Positions 49,801 to 62,100 of a DNA stretch of 64,000 nucleotides are shown piece by piece (within the stretch, counting starts at the first letter, position 1; each line of letters opens with the position of its first letter). Both the position numbers and the translations under genes were made by a program. The notes below the pieces were generated by a model. That model was not told the origin of the DNA. It saw only the letters and a program-made list of their open reading frames with translations, and did not search any database. This stretch comes from Amblyomma americanum (Eukaryota; Arthropoda; Arachnida; Ixodida; Ixodidae): NCBI RefSeq assembly GCF_052857255.1, contig NC_135500.1, forward strand, positions 49,130,272-49,194,271, in the 5' to 3' direction.

Positions 49801-52800
49801 ATTGTTTTAGATCGAAACTAGCGAGATTTACGCACTTCGATTTTACAAGTCGTCGAAGAGTAGACGAGAGAAAGCTGCAAAACGTTTTCTCTCAGAACTG
49901 CGCGAAAACTTGAATTCCGGCTCAAAACAACGGGATACATCGTTTTAGATCGAAACTAGCGAGATCCACGAACATAGATTTTACAAGTCCAAGTCGTCGA
50001 AGAGTAGACGAGAGAGAGCTGTAAACGTTTTCTCTCAGAACTGCGCGAAAACTTGTATTCCGGCTCAAAACAACGGGATACATCGTTTTAGATCGAAACT
50101 AGCGAGATTTACGCACTACGATTTCACAAGTCGTCGAAGAGTAGACGAGAGAAAGCTGTAAACTTTTTCTCTCAGAACTGCGCGAAAACTTGATTTCCGG
50201 CTATAAACAACGGGATACATCGTTTTAGATCGAAACTAGCGAGATTTACGCACTTCGATTTTAAAAGTCGTCGAAGAGTAGACGAGAGAGAGCTGTAAAC
50301 TTTTTCTCTCAGAACCGCGCGAAAACTTGTATTCCGGCTCAAAACAACGAGATACATCGTTTTAGAACGAAACTAGCGAGATTCACGAACATCGATTTTA
50401 CAAGTCGTCGAAGAGTAGACGAGAGAGAGCTGTAAACGTTTTCTTTCAGAACTGCGCGAAAACTTGTATTCCGGCTCAAAACAACGAGATACATCGTTTT
50501 AGATCGAAACTAGCGAGATTTACGCACTTCGATTTTACAAGTAGACAAAGTGTAGACGAGAGAAAGCTGTAAACTTTCTCTCAGAACGGCGCGAAAACCT
50601 AAATTCAGGCTCAAAACAACGGGATACATCGTTTTAGATCAAAACTAGCGAGATTCATGAACATCGATTTTACAAGTCGTCGAAGAGTAGACGAGAGAAA
50701 GCTGCAAAACGTTTTCTCTCAGAACTGCGCGAAAACTTGAATTCACGCTCAAAACAAAGGGATACATCGTTTTAGATCGAAACTAGCGAGATCCACGAAC
50801 ATCGATTTTACAAGTCGTCGAAGAGTAGACGAGAGAGAGCTGTTAACTTTTTCTCTCAGAACTGAGCGAAAACTTGAATTCCGGCTCAAAACAACGGGAT
50901 ACATCGTTTTAGATCGAAACTAGCGAGATTTACGTACTTGCATTTTACAAGTCGTCGAAGAGTAGACGAGAGAAAGCTGTAAACTTTTTCTCTCAGAACT
51001 GCGCGAAAACTTCTATTCTGGCTCAAACAACGGGATACATTGTTTTAGATCGAAACTAGCAAAATTCACGAACATCGATTTTACAAGTCGTCGAAGAGTA
51101 GACAAGAGAAAGGTGTAAACATTTTCTCTCAGAACTGCGCAAAACTTGTATTCCGACTAAAAGCAACGAGATACATCGTTTTAGATCAAAACTAGCGAGA
51201 TTCACGAACATCGATTTTACAAGTCGTCGAAGAGTAGACGAGAGAGAGCTGTAAACGTTTTCTCTCAGAACTGCGCGAAAACTTGTATTCCACCTAAAAA
51301 CAACGGGATACATCGTTTTAGATCGAAACTAGCTTGATTTACGCACTTCGATTTTACAAGTCGTCGAAGAGTAGACGAGAGAAAGCTATAAGCTTTTTCT
51401 CTCAGAACTGCGCGAAAACGTATTCCGGCTCAAAACAACGGGATACATCGTTTTAGATCGAAACTAGAGAGATTCAGGAACATAGATTTTACAAGTCGAC
51501 AAAGGGTAGACGAGCGAAAGCTGTAAACTTTCTCTCTGAACTGCGCGAAAACTTGTATTCCGGCTCAAAACCACGGGATACATCGTTTTACATCAAAACG
51601 AGCGAGATTTACGCACTTCGATTTTACAAGTCGTCGAAGAGTAGACGAGAGAAAGCTGTTAACTTTTTCTCTAAGAACTGCGCTAAAACTTGAATTCCGG
51701 CTCAAAACAACGGGATACATCGTTTTAGATCGAAACTAGCGAGATCCACGAACATCGATTTTACAAGTCCAATTCGTCGAAGAGTAGACGAGAGAGAGCT
51801 GTAAACGTTTTCTCTCAGAACTGCTCGAAAACTTGTATTCCGGCTCAAAACAACGGGATACATCGTTTTAGATCGAAACTAGCGAGATTTACGCACTACG
51901 ATTTTACAAGTCGTCGAAGAGTAGACGAGAGAAAGCTGTAAACGTTTTCTCTCAGAACTGCGCGAAAACTTGAATTCCGGCTCAAAACAACGGGATACAT
52001 CGTTTTAGATCGAAACTAGCGAGATTCACGAACATCGATTTTACAAGTCGTCGAAGAGTAGACGAGAGAGAGCTGTTAACTTTTTCTCTCAGAACTGAGC
52101 GAAAACTTGAATTCCGGCTCAAAACAACGGGATACATCGTTTTAGATCAAAAATAGCGAGATTTACGTACTTCGATTTTACAAGTCGTCGAAGAGTAGAC
52201 GGGAGAAAGCTGTAAACTTTTTCTCTCTGAACTGCGCGAAAACTTTTATTCTGGCTCTAAACAACGGGATACATTGTTTTAGATCGAAACTAGCAAAATT
52301 CACGAACATCGATTTTACAAGTCGTCGAAGAGTAGACAAGAGAAAGGTGTAACCATTTTCTTTCAGAACTGCGCGAAAACTTGTATTCCGGCTAAAAACA
52401 ACGAGATACATCGTTTTAGATCAAAACTAGCGAGATTTACGTACTTGCATTTTACAAGTCGTCGAAGAGTAGACGAGAGAAAGCTGTAAACTTTTTCTCT
52501 CAGAACTGCGCGAAAACTTCTATTCCGGCTCAAACAACGGGATACATTGTTTTAGATCGAAACTAGCAAAATTCACGAACATCGATTTTACAAGTCGTCG
52601 AAGAGTAGACAAGACAAAGGTGTAAACATTTTCTCTCAGAACTGCGCAAAACTTGTATTCCGACTAAAAGCAACGAGATACATCGTTTTAGATCAAAACT
52701 AGCGAGATTCACGAACATCGATTTTACAAGTCGTCGAAGAATAGACGAGAGAGAGCTGTAAACGTTTTCTCTCAGAACTGCACGAAAACTTGTATTCCAC

Positions 52801-55800
52801 CTAAAAACAACGGGATACATCGTTTTAGATCGAAACTAGCTTGATTTACGCACTTCGATTTTACAAGTCGTCGAAGAGTAGACGAGGGAAAGCTATAAGC
52901 TTTTTCTCTCAGAACTGCGCGAAAACGTATTCCGGCTCAAAACAACGGGATACATCGTTTTATATCGAAACTAGAGAGATTCAAGATCATAGATTTTACA
53001 AGTCGACAAAGGGTAGACGAGCGAAAGCTGTAAACTTTCTCTCAGAACTGCGCGAAAACTTGTATTCCGGCTCAAAACCACGGGATACATCGTTTTAGAT
53101 CAAAACGAGCGAGATTTACGCACTTCGATTTTACAAGTGGTCAAAGAGTAGACGAGAGAAAGCTGTTAACTTTTTCTCTCAGAACTGAGCGAAAACTTGT
53201 ATTCCGGCTCAAAACAACGGGATACATTGTTGTAGATCGAAACTAGCAAAATTCACGAACATCGATTTTACAAGTCGTCGAAGAGTAGACAAGAGAAAGG
53301 TGTAAACATTTTCTTTCAGAACTGCGCAAAACTTGTATTCCGACTAAAAGCAACGAGATAGATCGTTTTAGATCAAAACTAGCGAGATTTACATACTTTG
53401 ATTTTACAAGTCGTCGAAGAGTAGACGAGAGAGAGCTGTAAACTTTTTCTCTCAGAACTGCGCCAAAACTTGTATTCCGTCTGAAAATAACGGGATACAT
53501 CGTTTTAGATCGAAACTAGCGAGATTCACGAACATCGATTTTACAAGTCGTCGAAGAGTAGACAAGAGAAAGGTGTAACCATTTTCTTTCAGAACTGCGC
53601 GAAAACTTGTATTCCGGCTAAAAACAACGAGATAAATCGTTTTAGATCAAAACTAGCGAGATTTCCGTACTTGCATTTTACAAGTCGTCGAAGAGTAGAC
53701 GAGAGAAAGCTGTAAACTTTTTCTCTCAGAACTGCGCGAAAACTTCTATTCCGGCTCAAACAACGGGATACATTGTTTTAGATCGAAACTAGCAAAATTC
53801 ACGAACATCGATTTTACAAGTCGTCGAAGAGTAGACAAGAGAAAGGTGTAAACATTTTCTCTCAGAACTGCGCAAAACTTGTATTCCGACTAAAAGCAAC
53901 GAGATACATCGTTTTAGATCAAAACTAGCGAGATTCACGAACATCGATTTTACAAGTCGTCGAAGAGTAGACGAGAGAGAGCTGTAAACGTTTTCTTTCA
54001 GAACTGTGTATTCCGGCTCAAAACAACGAGATACATCGTTTTAGATCAAAACGGGCGAGATTTACGCACTTCGATTTTACAAGTGGTCAAAGAGTAGACG
54101 AGAGAAAGCTGTTAACTTTTTCTCTCAGAACTGAGCGAAAACTTTTATTCCGGCTCAAAACAACGGGATACATTGTTGTAGATCGAAACTAGCAAAATTC
54201 ACGAACATCGATTTTACAAGTCGTCGAAGAGTAGACAAGAGAAAGGTGTAAACATTTTCTTTCAGAACTGCGCAAAACTTGTATTCCGACTAAAAGCAAC
54301 GAGATAGATCGTTTTAGATCAAAACTAGCGAGATTTACATACTTTGATTTTACAAGTCGTCGAAGAGTAGACGAGAGAGAGCTGTAAACTTTTTCTCTCA
54401 GAACTGCGCCAAAACTTGTATTCCGGCTCAAAATAACGGGATACATCGTTTTAGATCGAAACTAGCGAGATTCACGAACATCGATTTTACAAGTCGTCGA
54501 AGAGTAGACAAGAGAAAGGTGTAACCATTTTCTTTCAGAACTGCGCGAAAACTTGTATTCCGGCTAAAAACAACGAGATAAATCGTTTTAGATCAAAACT
54601 AGCGAGATTTACGTACTTGCATTTTACAAGTCGTCGAAGAGTAGACGAGAGAAAGCTGTAAACTTTTTCTCTCAGAACTGCGCGAAAACTTCTATTCCGG
54701 CTCAAACAACGGGATACATTGTTTTAGATCGAAACTAGCAAAATTCACGAACATCGATTTTACAAGTCGTCGAAGAGTAGACAAGAGAAAGGTGTAAACA
54801 TTTTCTCTCAGAACTGCGCAAAACTTGTATTCCGACTAAAAGCAACGAGATACATCGTTTTAGATCAAAACTAGCGAGATTCACGAACATCGATTTTACA
54901 AGTCGTCGAAGAGTAGACGAGAGAGAGCTGTAAACGTTTTCTCTCAGAACTGCGCGAAAACTTGTATTCCACCTAAAAACAACGGGATACATCGTTTTAG
55001 ATCGAAACTAGCTTGATTTACGCACTTCGATTTTACAAGTCGTCGAAGAGTAGACGAGGGAAAGCTATAAGCTTTTTCTCTCAGAACTGCGCGAAAACTT
55101 GTATTCCGGCTCAAAACCACGGGATACATCGTTTTAGATCAAAACGAGCGAGATTTACGCACTTCAATTTTACAAGTGGTCAAAGAGTAGACGAGAGAAA
55201 GCTGTTAACTTTTTCTCTCAGAACTGAGCGAAAACTTGTATTCCGGCTCAAAACAGCGGGATACATTGTTGTAGATCGAAACTAGCAAAATTCACGAACA
55301 TCGATTTTACAAGTCGTCGAAGAGTAGACAAGAGAAAGGTGTAAACATTTTCTTTCAGAACTGCGCAAAACTTTTATTCCGACTGAAAGCAACGAGATAG
55401 ATCGTTTTAGATCAAAACTAGCGAGATTTACATACTTTGATTTTACAAGTCGTCGAAGAGAAGACGAGAGAGAGCTGTAAACTTTTTCTCTCAGAACTGC
55501 GCCAAAACTTGTATTCCGGCTCAAAATAACAGGATACATCGTTTTAGATCGAAACTAGCGAGATTCACGAACATCGATTTTAGAAGTCGCCGAAGAGTAG
55601 ACGAGAGAAAGGTTTAAGCTTTTTCTTTCAGAACTGCGCGAAAACTTGTATTCCGGCTCAAAACAACGGGATACATCGTTTTAGATAGAAACTAGCGAGA
55701 TTTACGCAATTCGATATTACATGTCGTCGAAAAGTAGACGAGAGAAGGCTGTAAGCTTTTTCTCTCAGAACTGCGCGAAAACTTGAATTCCGGCTCAAAA

Positions 55801-56126
55801 CAACGGGATGCATCGATTTAGATCGAAACTAGCGAGATTTACGCACTTCGATTTTACAAGTCGTGGAAGAGTAGACGAGAGAAAGCTGTAAACGTTTCTC
55901 TCAGAACTGCGCGAAAACTTGAATTCCGGCTCAAAACAACAGGATACATCGTTTTAGATCAAAACTAGCGAGATTCACGAACATCGATTTTACAAGTCGT
56001 CGAAGAGTAGACGAGAGAGAGCTGTTAACTTTTTCTCTCAGAACTGAGCGAAAACTTGAATTCCGGCTCAAAACAACGGGATACATCGTTTTAGATCGAA
56101 ACTAGCGAGATTTACGCACTTCGATT
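45742..56126. repeat. 10,385-bp duplication, copy 1
   Basis: About 76 monomers. From about 45,742 every line matches the sequence 10,385 bases downstream as far as the window allows (to 53,615). The left edge is where 'cttgcattttacaag' here meets 'cttcgatttacaag' (one t shorter) at about 56,120. Only three substitutions were found: g at 46,464 (t at 56,849), c at 48,774 (a at 59,159), a at 52,792 (g at 63,177). Its right end (about 53,616-56,126) has no partner inside the window but resembles 42.2-44.6 kb. Confidence 0.92.
54001..54014 (+). other. 10-bp deletion inside a monomer
   Basis: The usual 'gaactgcgcgaaaacttgta' is reduced to 'gaactgtgta', losing ten bases including the whole E2F-like match. 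I saw this deletion only once. It lies in the part of the 10,385-bp block whose partner is beyond the window end. Confidence 0.85.
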
Positions 56127-59100
56127 TACAAGTCGTCGAAGAGTAGACGAGAGAAAGCTATAAGCTTTTTCTCTCAGAACTGCGCGAAAACTTGAATTCC
56201 GGCTCAAAACAACGGGATACATCGTTTTAGATCGAAACTAGAGAGATTCAGGATCATAGATTTTACAAGTCGACAAAGGGTAGACGAGAGAAAGCTGTAA
56301 ACTTTCTCTCAGAACTGCGCGAAAACTTGTATTCCGGCTCAAAACCACGGGATACATCGTTTTAGATCAAAACGAGCGAGATTTACGCACTTCGATTTTA
56401 CAAGTGGTCAAAGAGTAGACGAGAGAAAGCTGTTAACTTTTTCTCTCAGAACTGAGCGAAAACTTGTATTCCGGCTAAAAACAACGAGATACATCGTTTT
56501 AGATTAAAACTAGCGAGATTTACGTACTTCGATTTTACAAGTCGTCGAAGAGTAGACGAGAGATAGCTGTAAACGTTTTCTCTCAGAACTGCGCAAAAAC
56601 TTGAATTTCGGCTCAAAACAACGGAATACATCGTTTTAGATCGAAAGTAGAGAGATTCACGAACATAGATTTTACAAGTCGTCTAAGGGTAGACGAGAGT
56701 AGGCTGTAAACTTTCTCTCAGAACTGCGCGAAAACTTGTATTCCGGCTCAAAACAACGGGATACATCGTTTTAGATCGAAACAAGCGAGATTTACGCACT
56801 TCGATTTTAGAAGTCGTCGAAGAAGAGACGAGAGAAAGCTGTTAACTTTTTCTCTCAGAACTGCGCGTAAACTTGTATTCCGGCTCAAAACTACGGGATA
56901 CATCGTTTTAGATTGAAACTAGCGCGATTTACGCACTTCGATTTTACAAGTCGTCGAAGAGTAGACGAGAGAAAGCTGTAAACTTTTTCTCTCTGATCTG
57001 CGCGAAAACTTTTATTCCGGCTCAAAACAACGGGATACATTGTTTTAGATCGAAACTAGCAAAATTCACGAACATCGATTTTACAAGTCGTCGAAGAGTA
57101 GACAAGAGAAAGGAGTAAACATTTTCTTTCAGAACTGCGCGAAAACTTGTATTCCAGCTAAAAACAACGAGATACATCGTTTTAGATCAAAACTAGCGAG
57201 ATTTACGTACTTGCATTTTACAAGTCGTCGAAGAGTAGACGAGAGAAAGCTGTAAACTTTTTCTCTCAGAACTGCGCGAAAACTTCTATTCTGGCTCAAA
57301 CAACGGGATACATTGTTTTAGATCGAAACTAGCAAAATTCACGAACATCAATTTTACAAGTCGTCGAAGAGTAGACAAGAGAAAGGTGTAAACATTTTCT
57401 CTCAGAACTGCGCAAAACTTGTATTCCGACTAAAAGCAACGAGATACATCGTTTTAGATCAAAACTAGCGAGATTCACGAACATCAATTTTACAAGTCGT
57501 CGAAGAGTAGACGAGAGAGAGCTGTAAACGTTTTCTCTCAGAACTGCGCGAAAACTTGTATTCCACCTAAAAACAACGGGATACATCGTTTTAGATCGAA
57601 ACTAGCTTGATTTACGCACTTCGATTTTACAAGTCGTCGAAGAGTAGACGAGAGAAAGCTATAAGCTTTTTCTCTCAGAACTGCGCGAAAACGTATTCCG
57701 GCTCAAAACAACGGGATACATCGTTTTAGATCGAAACTAGAGAGATTCAGGAACATAGATTTTACAAGTCGACAAAGGGTAGACGAGCGAAAGCTGTAAA
57801 CTTTCTCTCAGAACTGCGCGAAAACTTGTATTCCGGCTCAAAACCACGGGATACGTCGTTTTACATCAAAACGAGCGAGATTTACGCACTTCGATTTTAC
57901 AAGTCGTCGAAGAGTAGACGAGAGAAAGCTGTTAACTTTTTCTCTCAGAACTGCGCGAAAACTTGTATTCCGGCTCAAAACAACGGGATACATTGTTTTA
58001 GATCGAAACTAGCGAGATTTACGCACTTCGATTTTACAAGTCGTCGAAGAGTAGACGAGAGAAATCTGTTAACTTTTTCTCTCAGAACTGAGCGAAAACT
58101 TGAATTCCGGCTCAAAACAACGGGATACATCGTTTTAGATCGAAACTAGCGAGATTTACGTACTTGCATTTTACAAGTCGTCGAAGAGTAGACGAGAGAA
58201 AGCTGTAAATTTTTTCTCTCAGAACTGCGCGAAAACTTGAATTCCGGCTATAAACAACGGGATACACCGTTTTAGATCGAAACTAGCGAGATTTACGCAC
58301 TTCGATTTTAAAAGTCATCGAAGAGTAGACGAGAGAGAGCTGTAAACTTTTTCTCTCAGAACGGCGCGAAAACTTGTATTCCGGCTCAAAACAACGAGAT
58401 ACATCGTTTTAGAACGAAACTAGCGAGATTCACGAACATCGATTTTACAAGTCGTCGAAGAGTAGACGAGAGAGAGCTGTAAACGCTTTCTCTCAGAACT
58501 GCGCGAAAACTTGTATTCCGGCTCAAAACAACGGGATACATCGTTTTAGATCGAAACTAGCGAGATTTACGCACTTCGATTTTACAAGTAGACAAAGTGT
58601 AGACGAAAGAAAGCTGTAAACTTTCTCTCAGAACTGCGCGAAAACTTAAATTCCGGCTCAAAACAACGGGATACATCGTTTTAGATCGAAACTAGCGAGA
58701 TTCACGAACATCGATTTTACAAATCGCCGAAGAGTAGACGAGAGAGAGCTTTATACTTTTTCTCTCAGAACGGCGCGAAAACTTGTTTTCCGGGTCAAAA
58801 CAACGGGATACATCGTTTTATATCGAAACTAGCGAGATTTACGCACTTCGATTTTACAAGTCGTCGAAGAGTAGACGAGAGAAAGCTGCAAAACGTTTTC
58901 TCTCAGAACTGCGCGAAAACTTGAATTCCGGCTCAAAACAACGGGATACATCGTTTTAGATCGAAACTAGCGAGATCCACGAACATCGATTTTACAAGTC
59001 CAAGTCATCGAAGAGTAGACGAGAGAGAGCTGTAAACGTTTTCTCTCAGAACTGCGCGAAAACTTGTATTCCGGCTCAAAACAACGGGATACATCGTTTT

Positions 59101-62100
59101 AGATCGAAACTAGCGAAATTTACGCACTACGATTTTACAAGTCGTCGAAGAGTAGACGAGAGAAAGCTGTAAACGTTTTCTCTCAGAACTGCGCGAAAAC
59201 CTAATTCCGGCTCAAAACAACGGGATACATCGTTTTAGATCGAAACTAGCGAGATTCACGAACATCGATTTTACAAGTCGTCGAAGAGTAGACGAGAGAG
59301 AGCTGTTAACTTTTTCTCTCAGAACTGAGCGAAAACTTGAATTCCGGCTCAAAACAACGGGATACATCGTTTTAGATCGAAACTAGCGAGATTTACGCAC
59401 TTCGATTTTAAAAGTCGTCGAAGAGTAGACGAGAGAGAGCTGTAAACTTTTTCTTTCAGAACGGCGCGAAAACTTGTATTCCGGCTCAAAACAACGAGAT
59501 ACATCGTTTTAGAACGAAACTAGTGAGATTCACGAACATCGATTTTACAAGTCGTCGAAGAGTAGACGAGAGAGAGCTGTAAACATTTTCTCTCAGAACT
59601 TCGCGAAAACTTGTATTCCGGCTCAAAACAACGGGATACATCGTTTTAGATCGAAACTAGCGAGATTTACGCACTTCGATTTTACAAGTAGACAAAGTGT
59701 AGACGAGAGAAAGCTGTAAACTTTTTCTCTCAGAACTGAGCGAAAACTTGAATTCCGGCTCAAAACAACGGGAGACATCGTTTTAGATCGAAACTAGCGC
59801 GATTTACGCACTTCGATTTTACAAGTCGTCGAAGAGTAGACGAGAAAAGGCTGTAAACTTTTTCTCTCAGAACTGCGCGAAAACTTGAATTCCGGCTATA
59901 AACAACTGGATACATCGTTTTAGATCGAAACTAGCGAGATTTACGCACTTCGATTTTAAAAGTCGTCGAAGAGTAGACGAGAGAGAGCTGTAAACGTTTT
60001 CACTCAGAACTGCGCGAAAACTTAAATTCCGGCTCAAAACAACGGGCTACATCGTTTTAGATCGAAACTAGCGAGATTCACGAACATCGATTTTACAAAT
60101 CGTCGAAGAGTAGACGAGAGAGCTATAAACTTTTTCTCTCAGAACGGCGCGAAAACTTGTATTCCGGCTCAAAACAACGGGAGACATTGTTTTAGATCGA
60201 AACTAGCGAGATTTACGCACTTCGATTTTACAAGTCGTCGAAGAGTAGACGAGAGAAAGCTGCAAAACGTTTTCTCTCAGAACTGCGCGAAAACTTGAAT
60301 TCCGGCTCAAAACAACGGGATACATCGTTTTAGATCGAAACTAGCGAGATCCACGAACATAGATTTTACAAGTCCAAGTCGTCGAAGAGTAGACGAGAGA
60401 GAGCTGTAAACGTTTTCTCTCAGAACTGCGCGAAAACTTGTATTCCGGCTCAAAACAACGGGATACATCGTTTTAGATCGAAACTAGCGAGATTTACGCA
60501 CTACGATTTCACAAGTCGTCGAAGAGTAGACGAGAGAAAGCTGTAAACTTTTTCTCTCAGAACTGCGCGAAAACTTGATTTCCGGCTATAAACAACGGGA
60601 TACATCGTTTTAGATCGAAACTAGCGAGATTTACGCACTTCGATTTTAAAAGTCGTCGAAGAGTAGACGAGAGAGAGCTGTAAACTTTTTCTCTCAGAAC
60701 CGCGCGAAAACTTGTATTCCGGCTCAAAACAACGAGATACATCGTTTTAGAACGAAACTAGCGAGATTCACGAACATCGATTTTACAAGTCGTCGAAGAG
60801 TAGACGAGAGAGAGCTGTAAACGTTTTCTTTCAGAACTGCGCGAAAACTTGTATTCCGGCTCAAAACAACGAGATACATCGTTTTAGATCGAAACTAGCG
60901 AGATTTACGCACTTCGATTTTACAAGTAGACAAAGTGTAGACGAGAGAAAGCTGTAAACTTTCTCTCAGAACGGCGCGAAAACCTAAATTCAGGCTCAAA
61001 ACAACGGGATACATCGTTTTAGATCAAAACTAGCGAGATTCATGAACATCGATTTTACAAGTCGTCGAAGAGTAGACGAGAGAAAGCTGCAAAACGTTTT
61101 CTCTCAGAACTGCGCGAAAACTTGAATTCACGCTCAAAACAAAGGGATACATCGTTTTAGATCGAAACTAGCGAGATCCACGAACATCGATTTTACAAGT
61201 CGTCGAAGAGTAGACGAGAGAGAGCTGTTAACTTTTTCTCTCAGAACTGAGCGAAAACTTGAATTCCGGCTCAAAACAACGGGATACATCGTTTTAGATC
61301 GAAACTAGCGAGATTTACGTACTTGCATTTTACAAGTCGTCGAAGAGTAGACGAGAGAAAGCTGTAAACTTTTTCTCTCAGAACTGCGCGAAAACTTCTA
61401 TTCTGGCTCAAACAACGGGATACATTGTTTTAGATCGAAACTAGCAAAATTCACGAACATCGATTTTACAAGTCGTCGAAGAGTAGACAAGAGAAAGGTG
61501 TAAACATTTTCTCTCAGAACTGCGCAAAACTTGTATTCCGACTAAAAGCAACGAGATACATCGTTTTAGATCAAAACTAGCGAGATTCACGAACATCGAT
61601 TTTACAAGTCGTCGAAGAGTAGACGAGAGAGAGCTGTAAACGTTTTCTCTCAGAACTGCGCGAAAACTTGTATTCCACCTAAAAACAACGGGATACATCG
61701 TTTTAGATCGAAACTAGCTTGATTTACGCACTTCGATTTTACAAGTCGTCGAAGAGTAGACGAGAGAAAGCTATAAGCTTTTTCTCTCAGAACTGCGCGA
61801 AAACGTATTCCGGCTCAAAACAACGGGATACATCGTTTTAGATCGAAACTAGAGAGATTCAGGAACATAGATTTTACAAGTCGACAAAGGGTAGACGAGC
61901 GAAAGCTGTAAACTTTCTCTCTGAACTGCGCGAAAACTTGTATTCCGGCTCAAAACCACGGGATACATCGTTTTACATCAAAACGAGCGAGATTTACGCA
62001 CTTCGATTTTACAAGTCGTCGAAGAGTAGACGAGAGAAAGCTGTTAACTTTTTCTCTAAGAACTGCGCTAAAACTTGAATTCCGGCTCAAAACAACGGGA

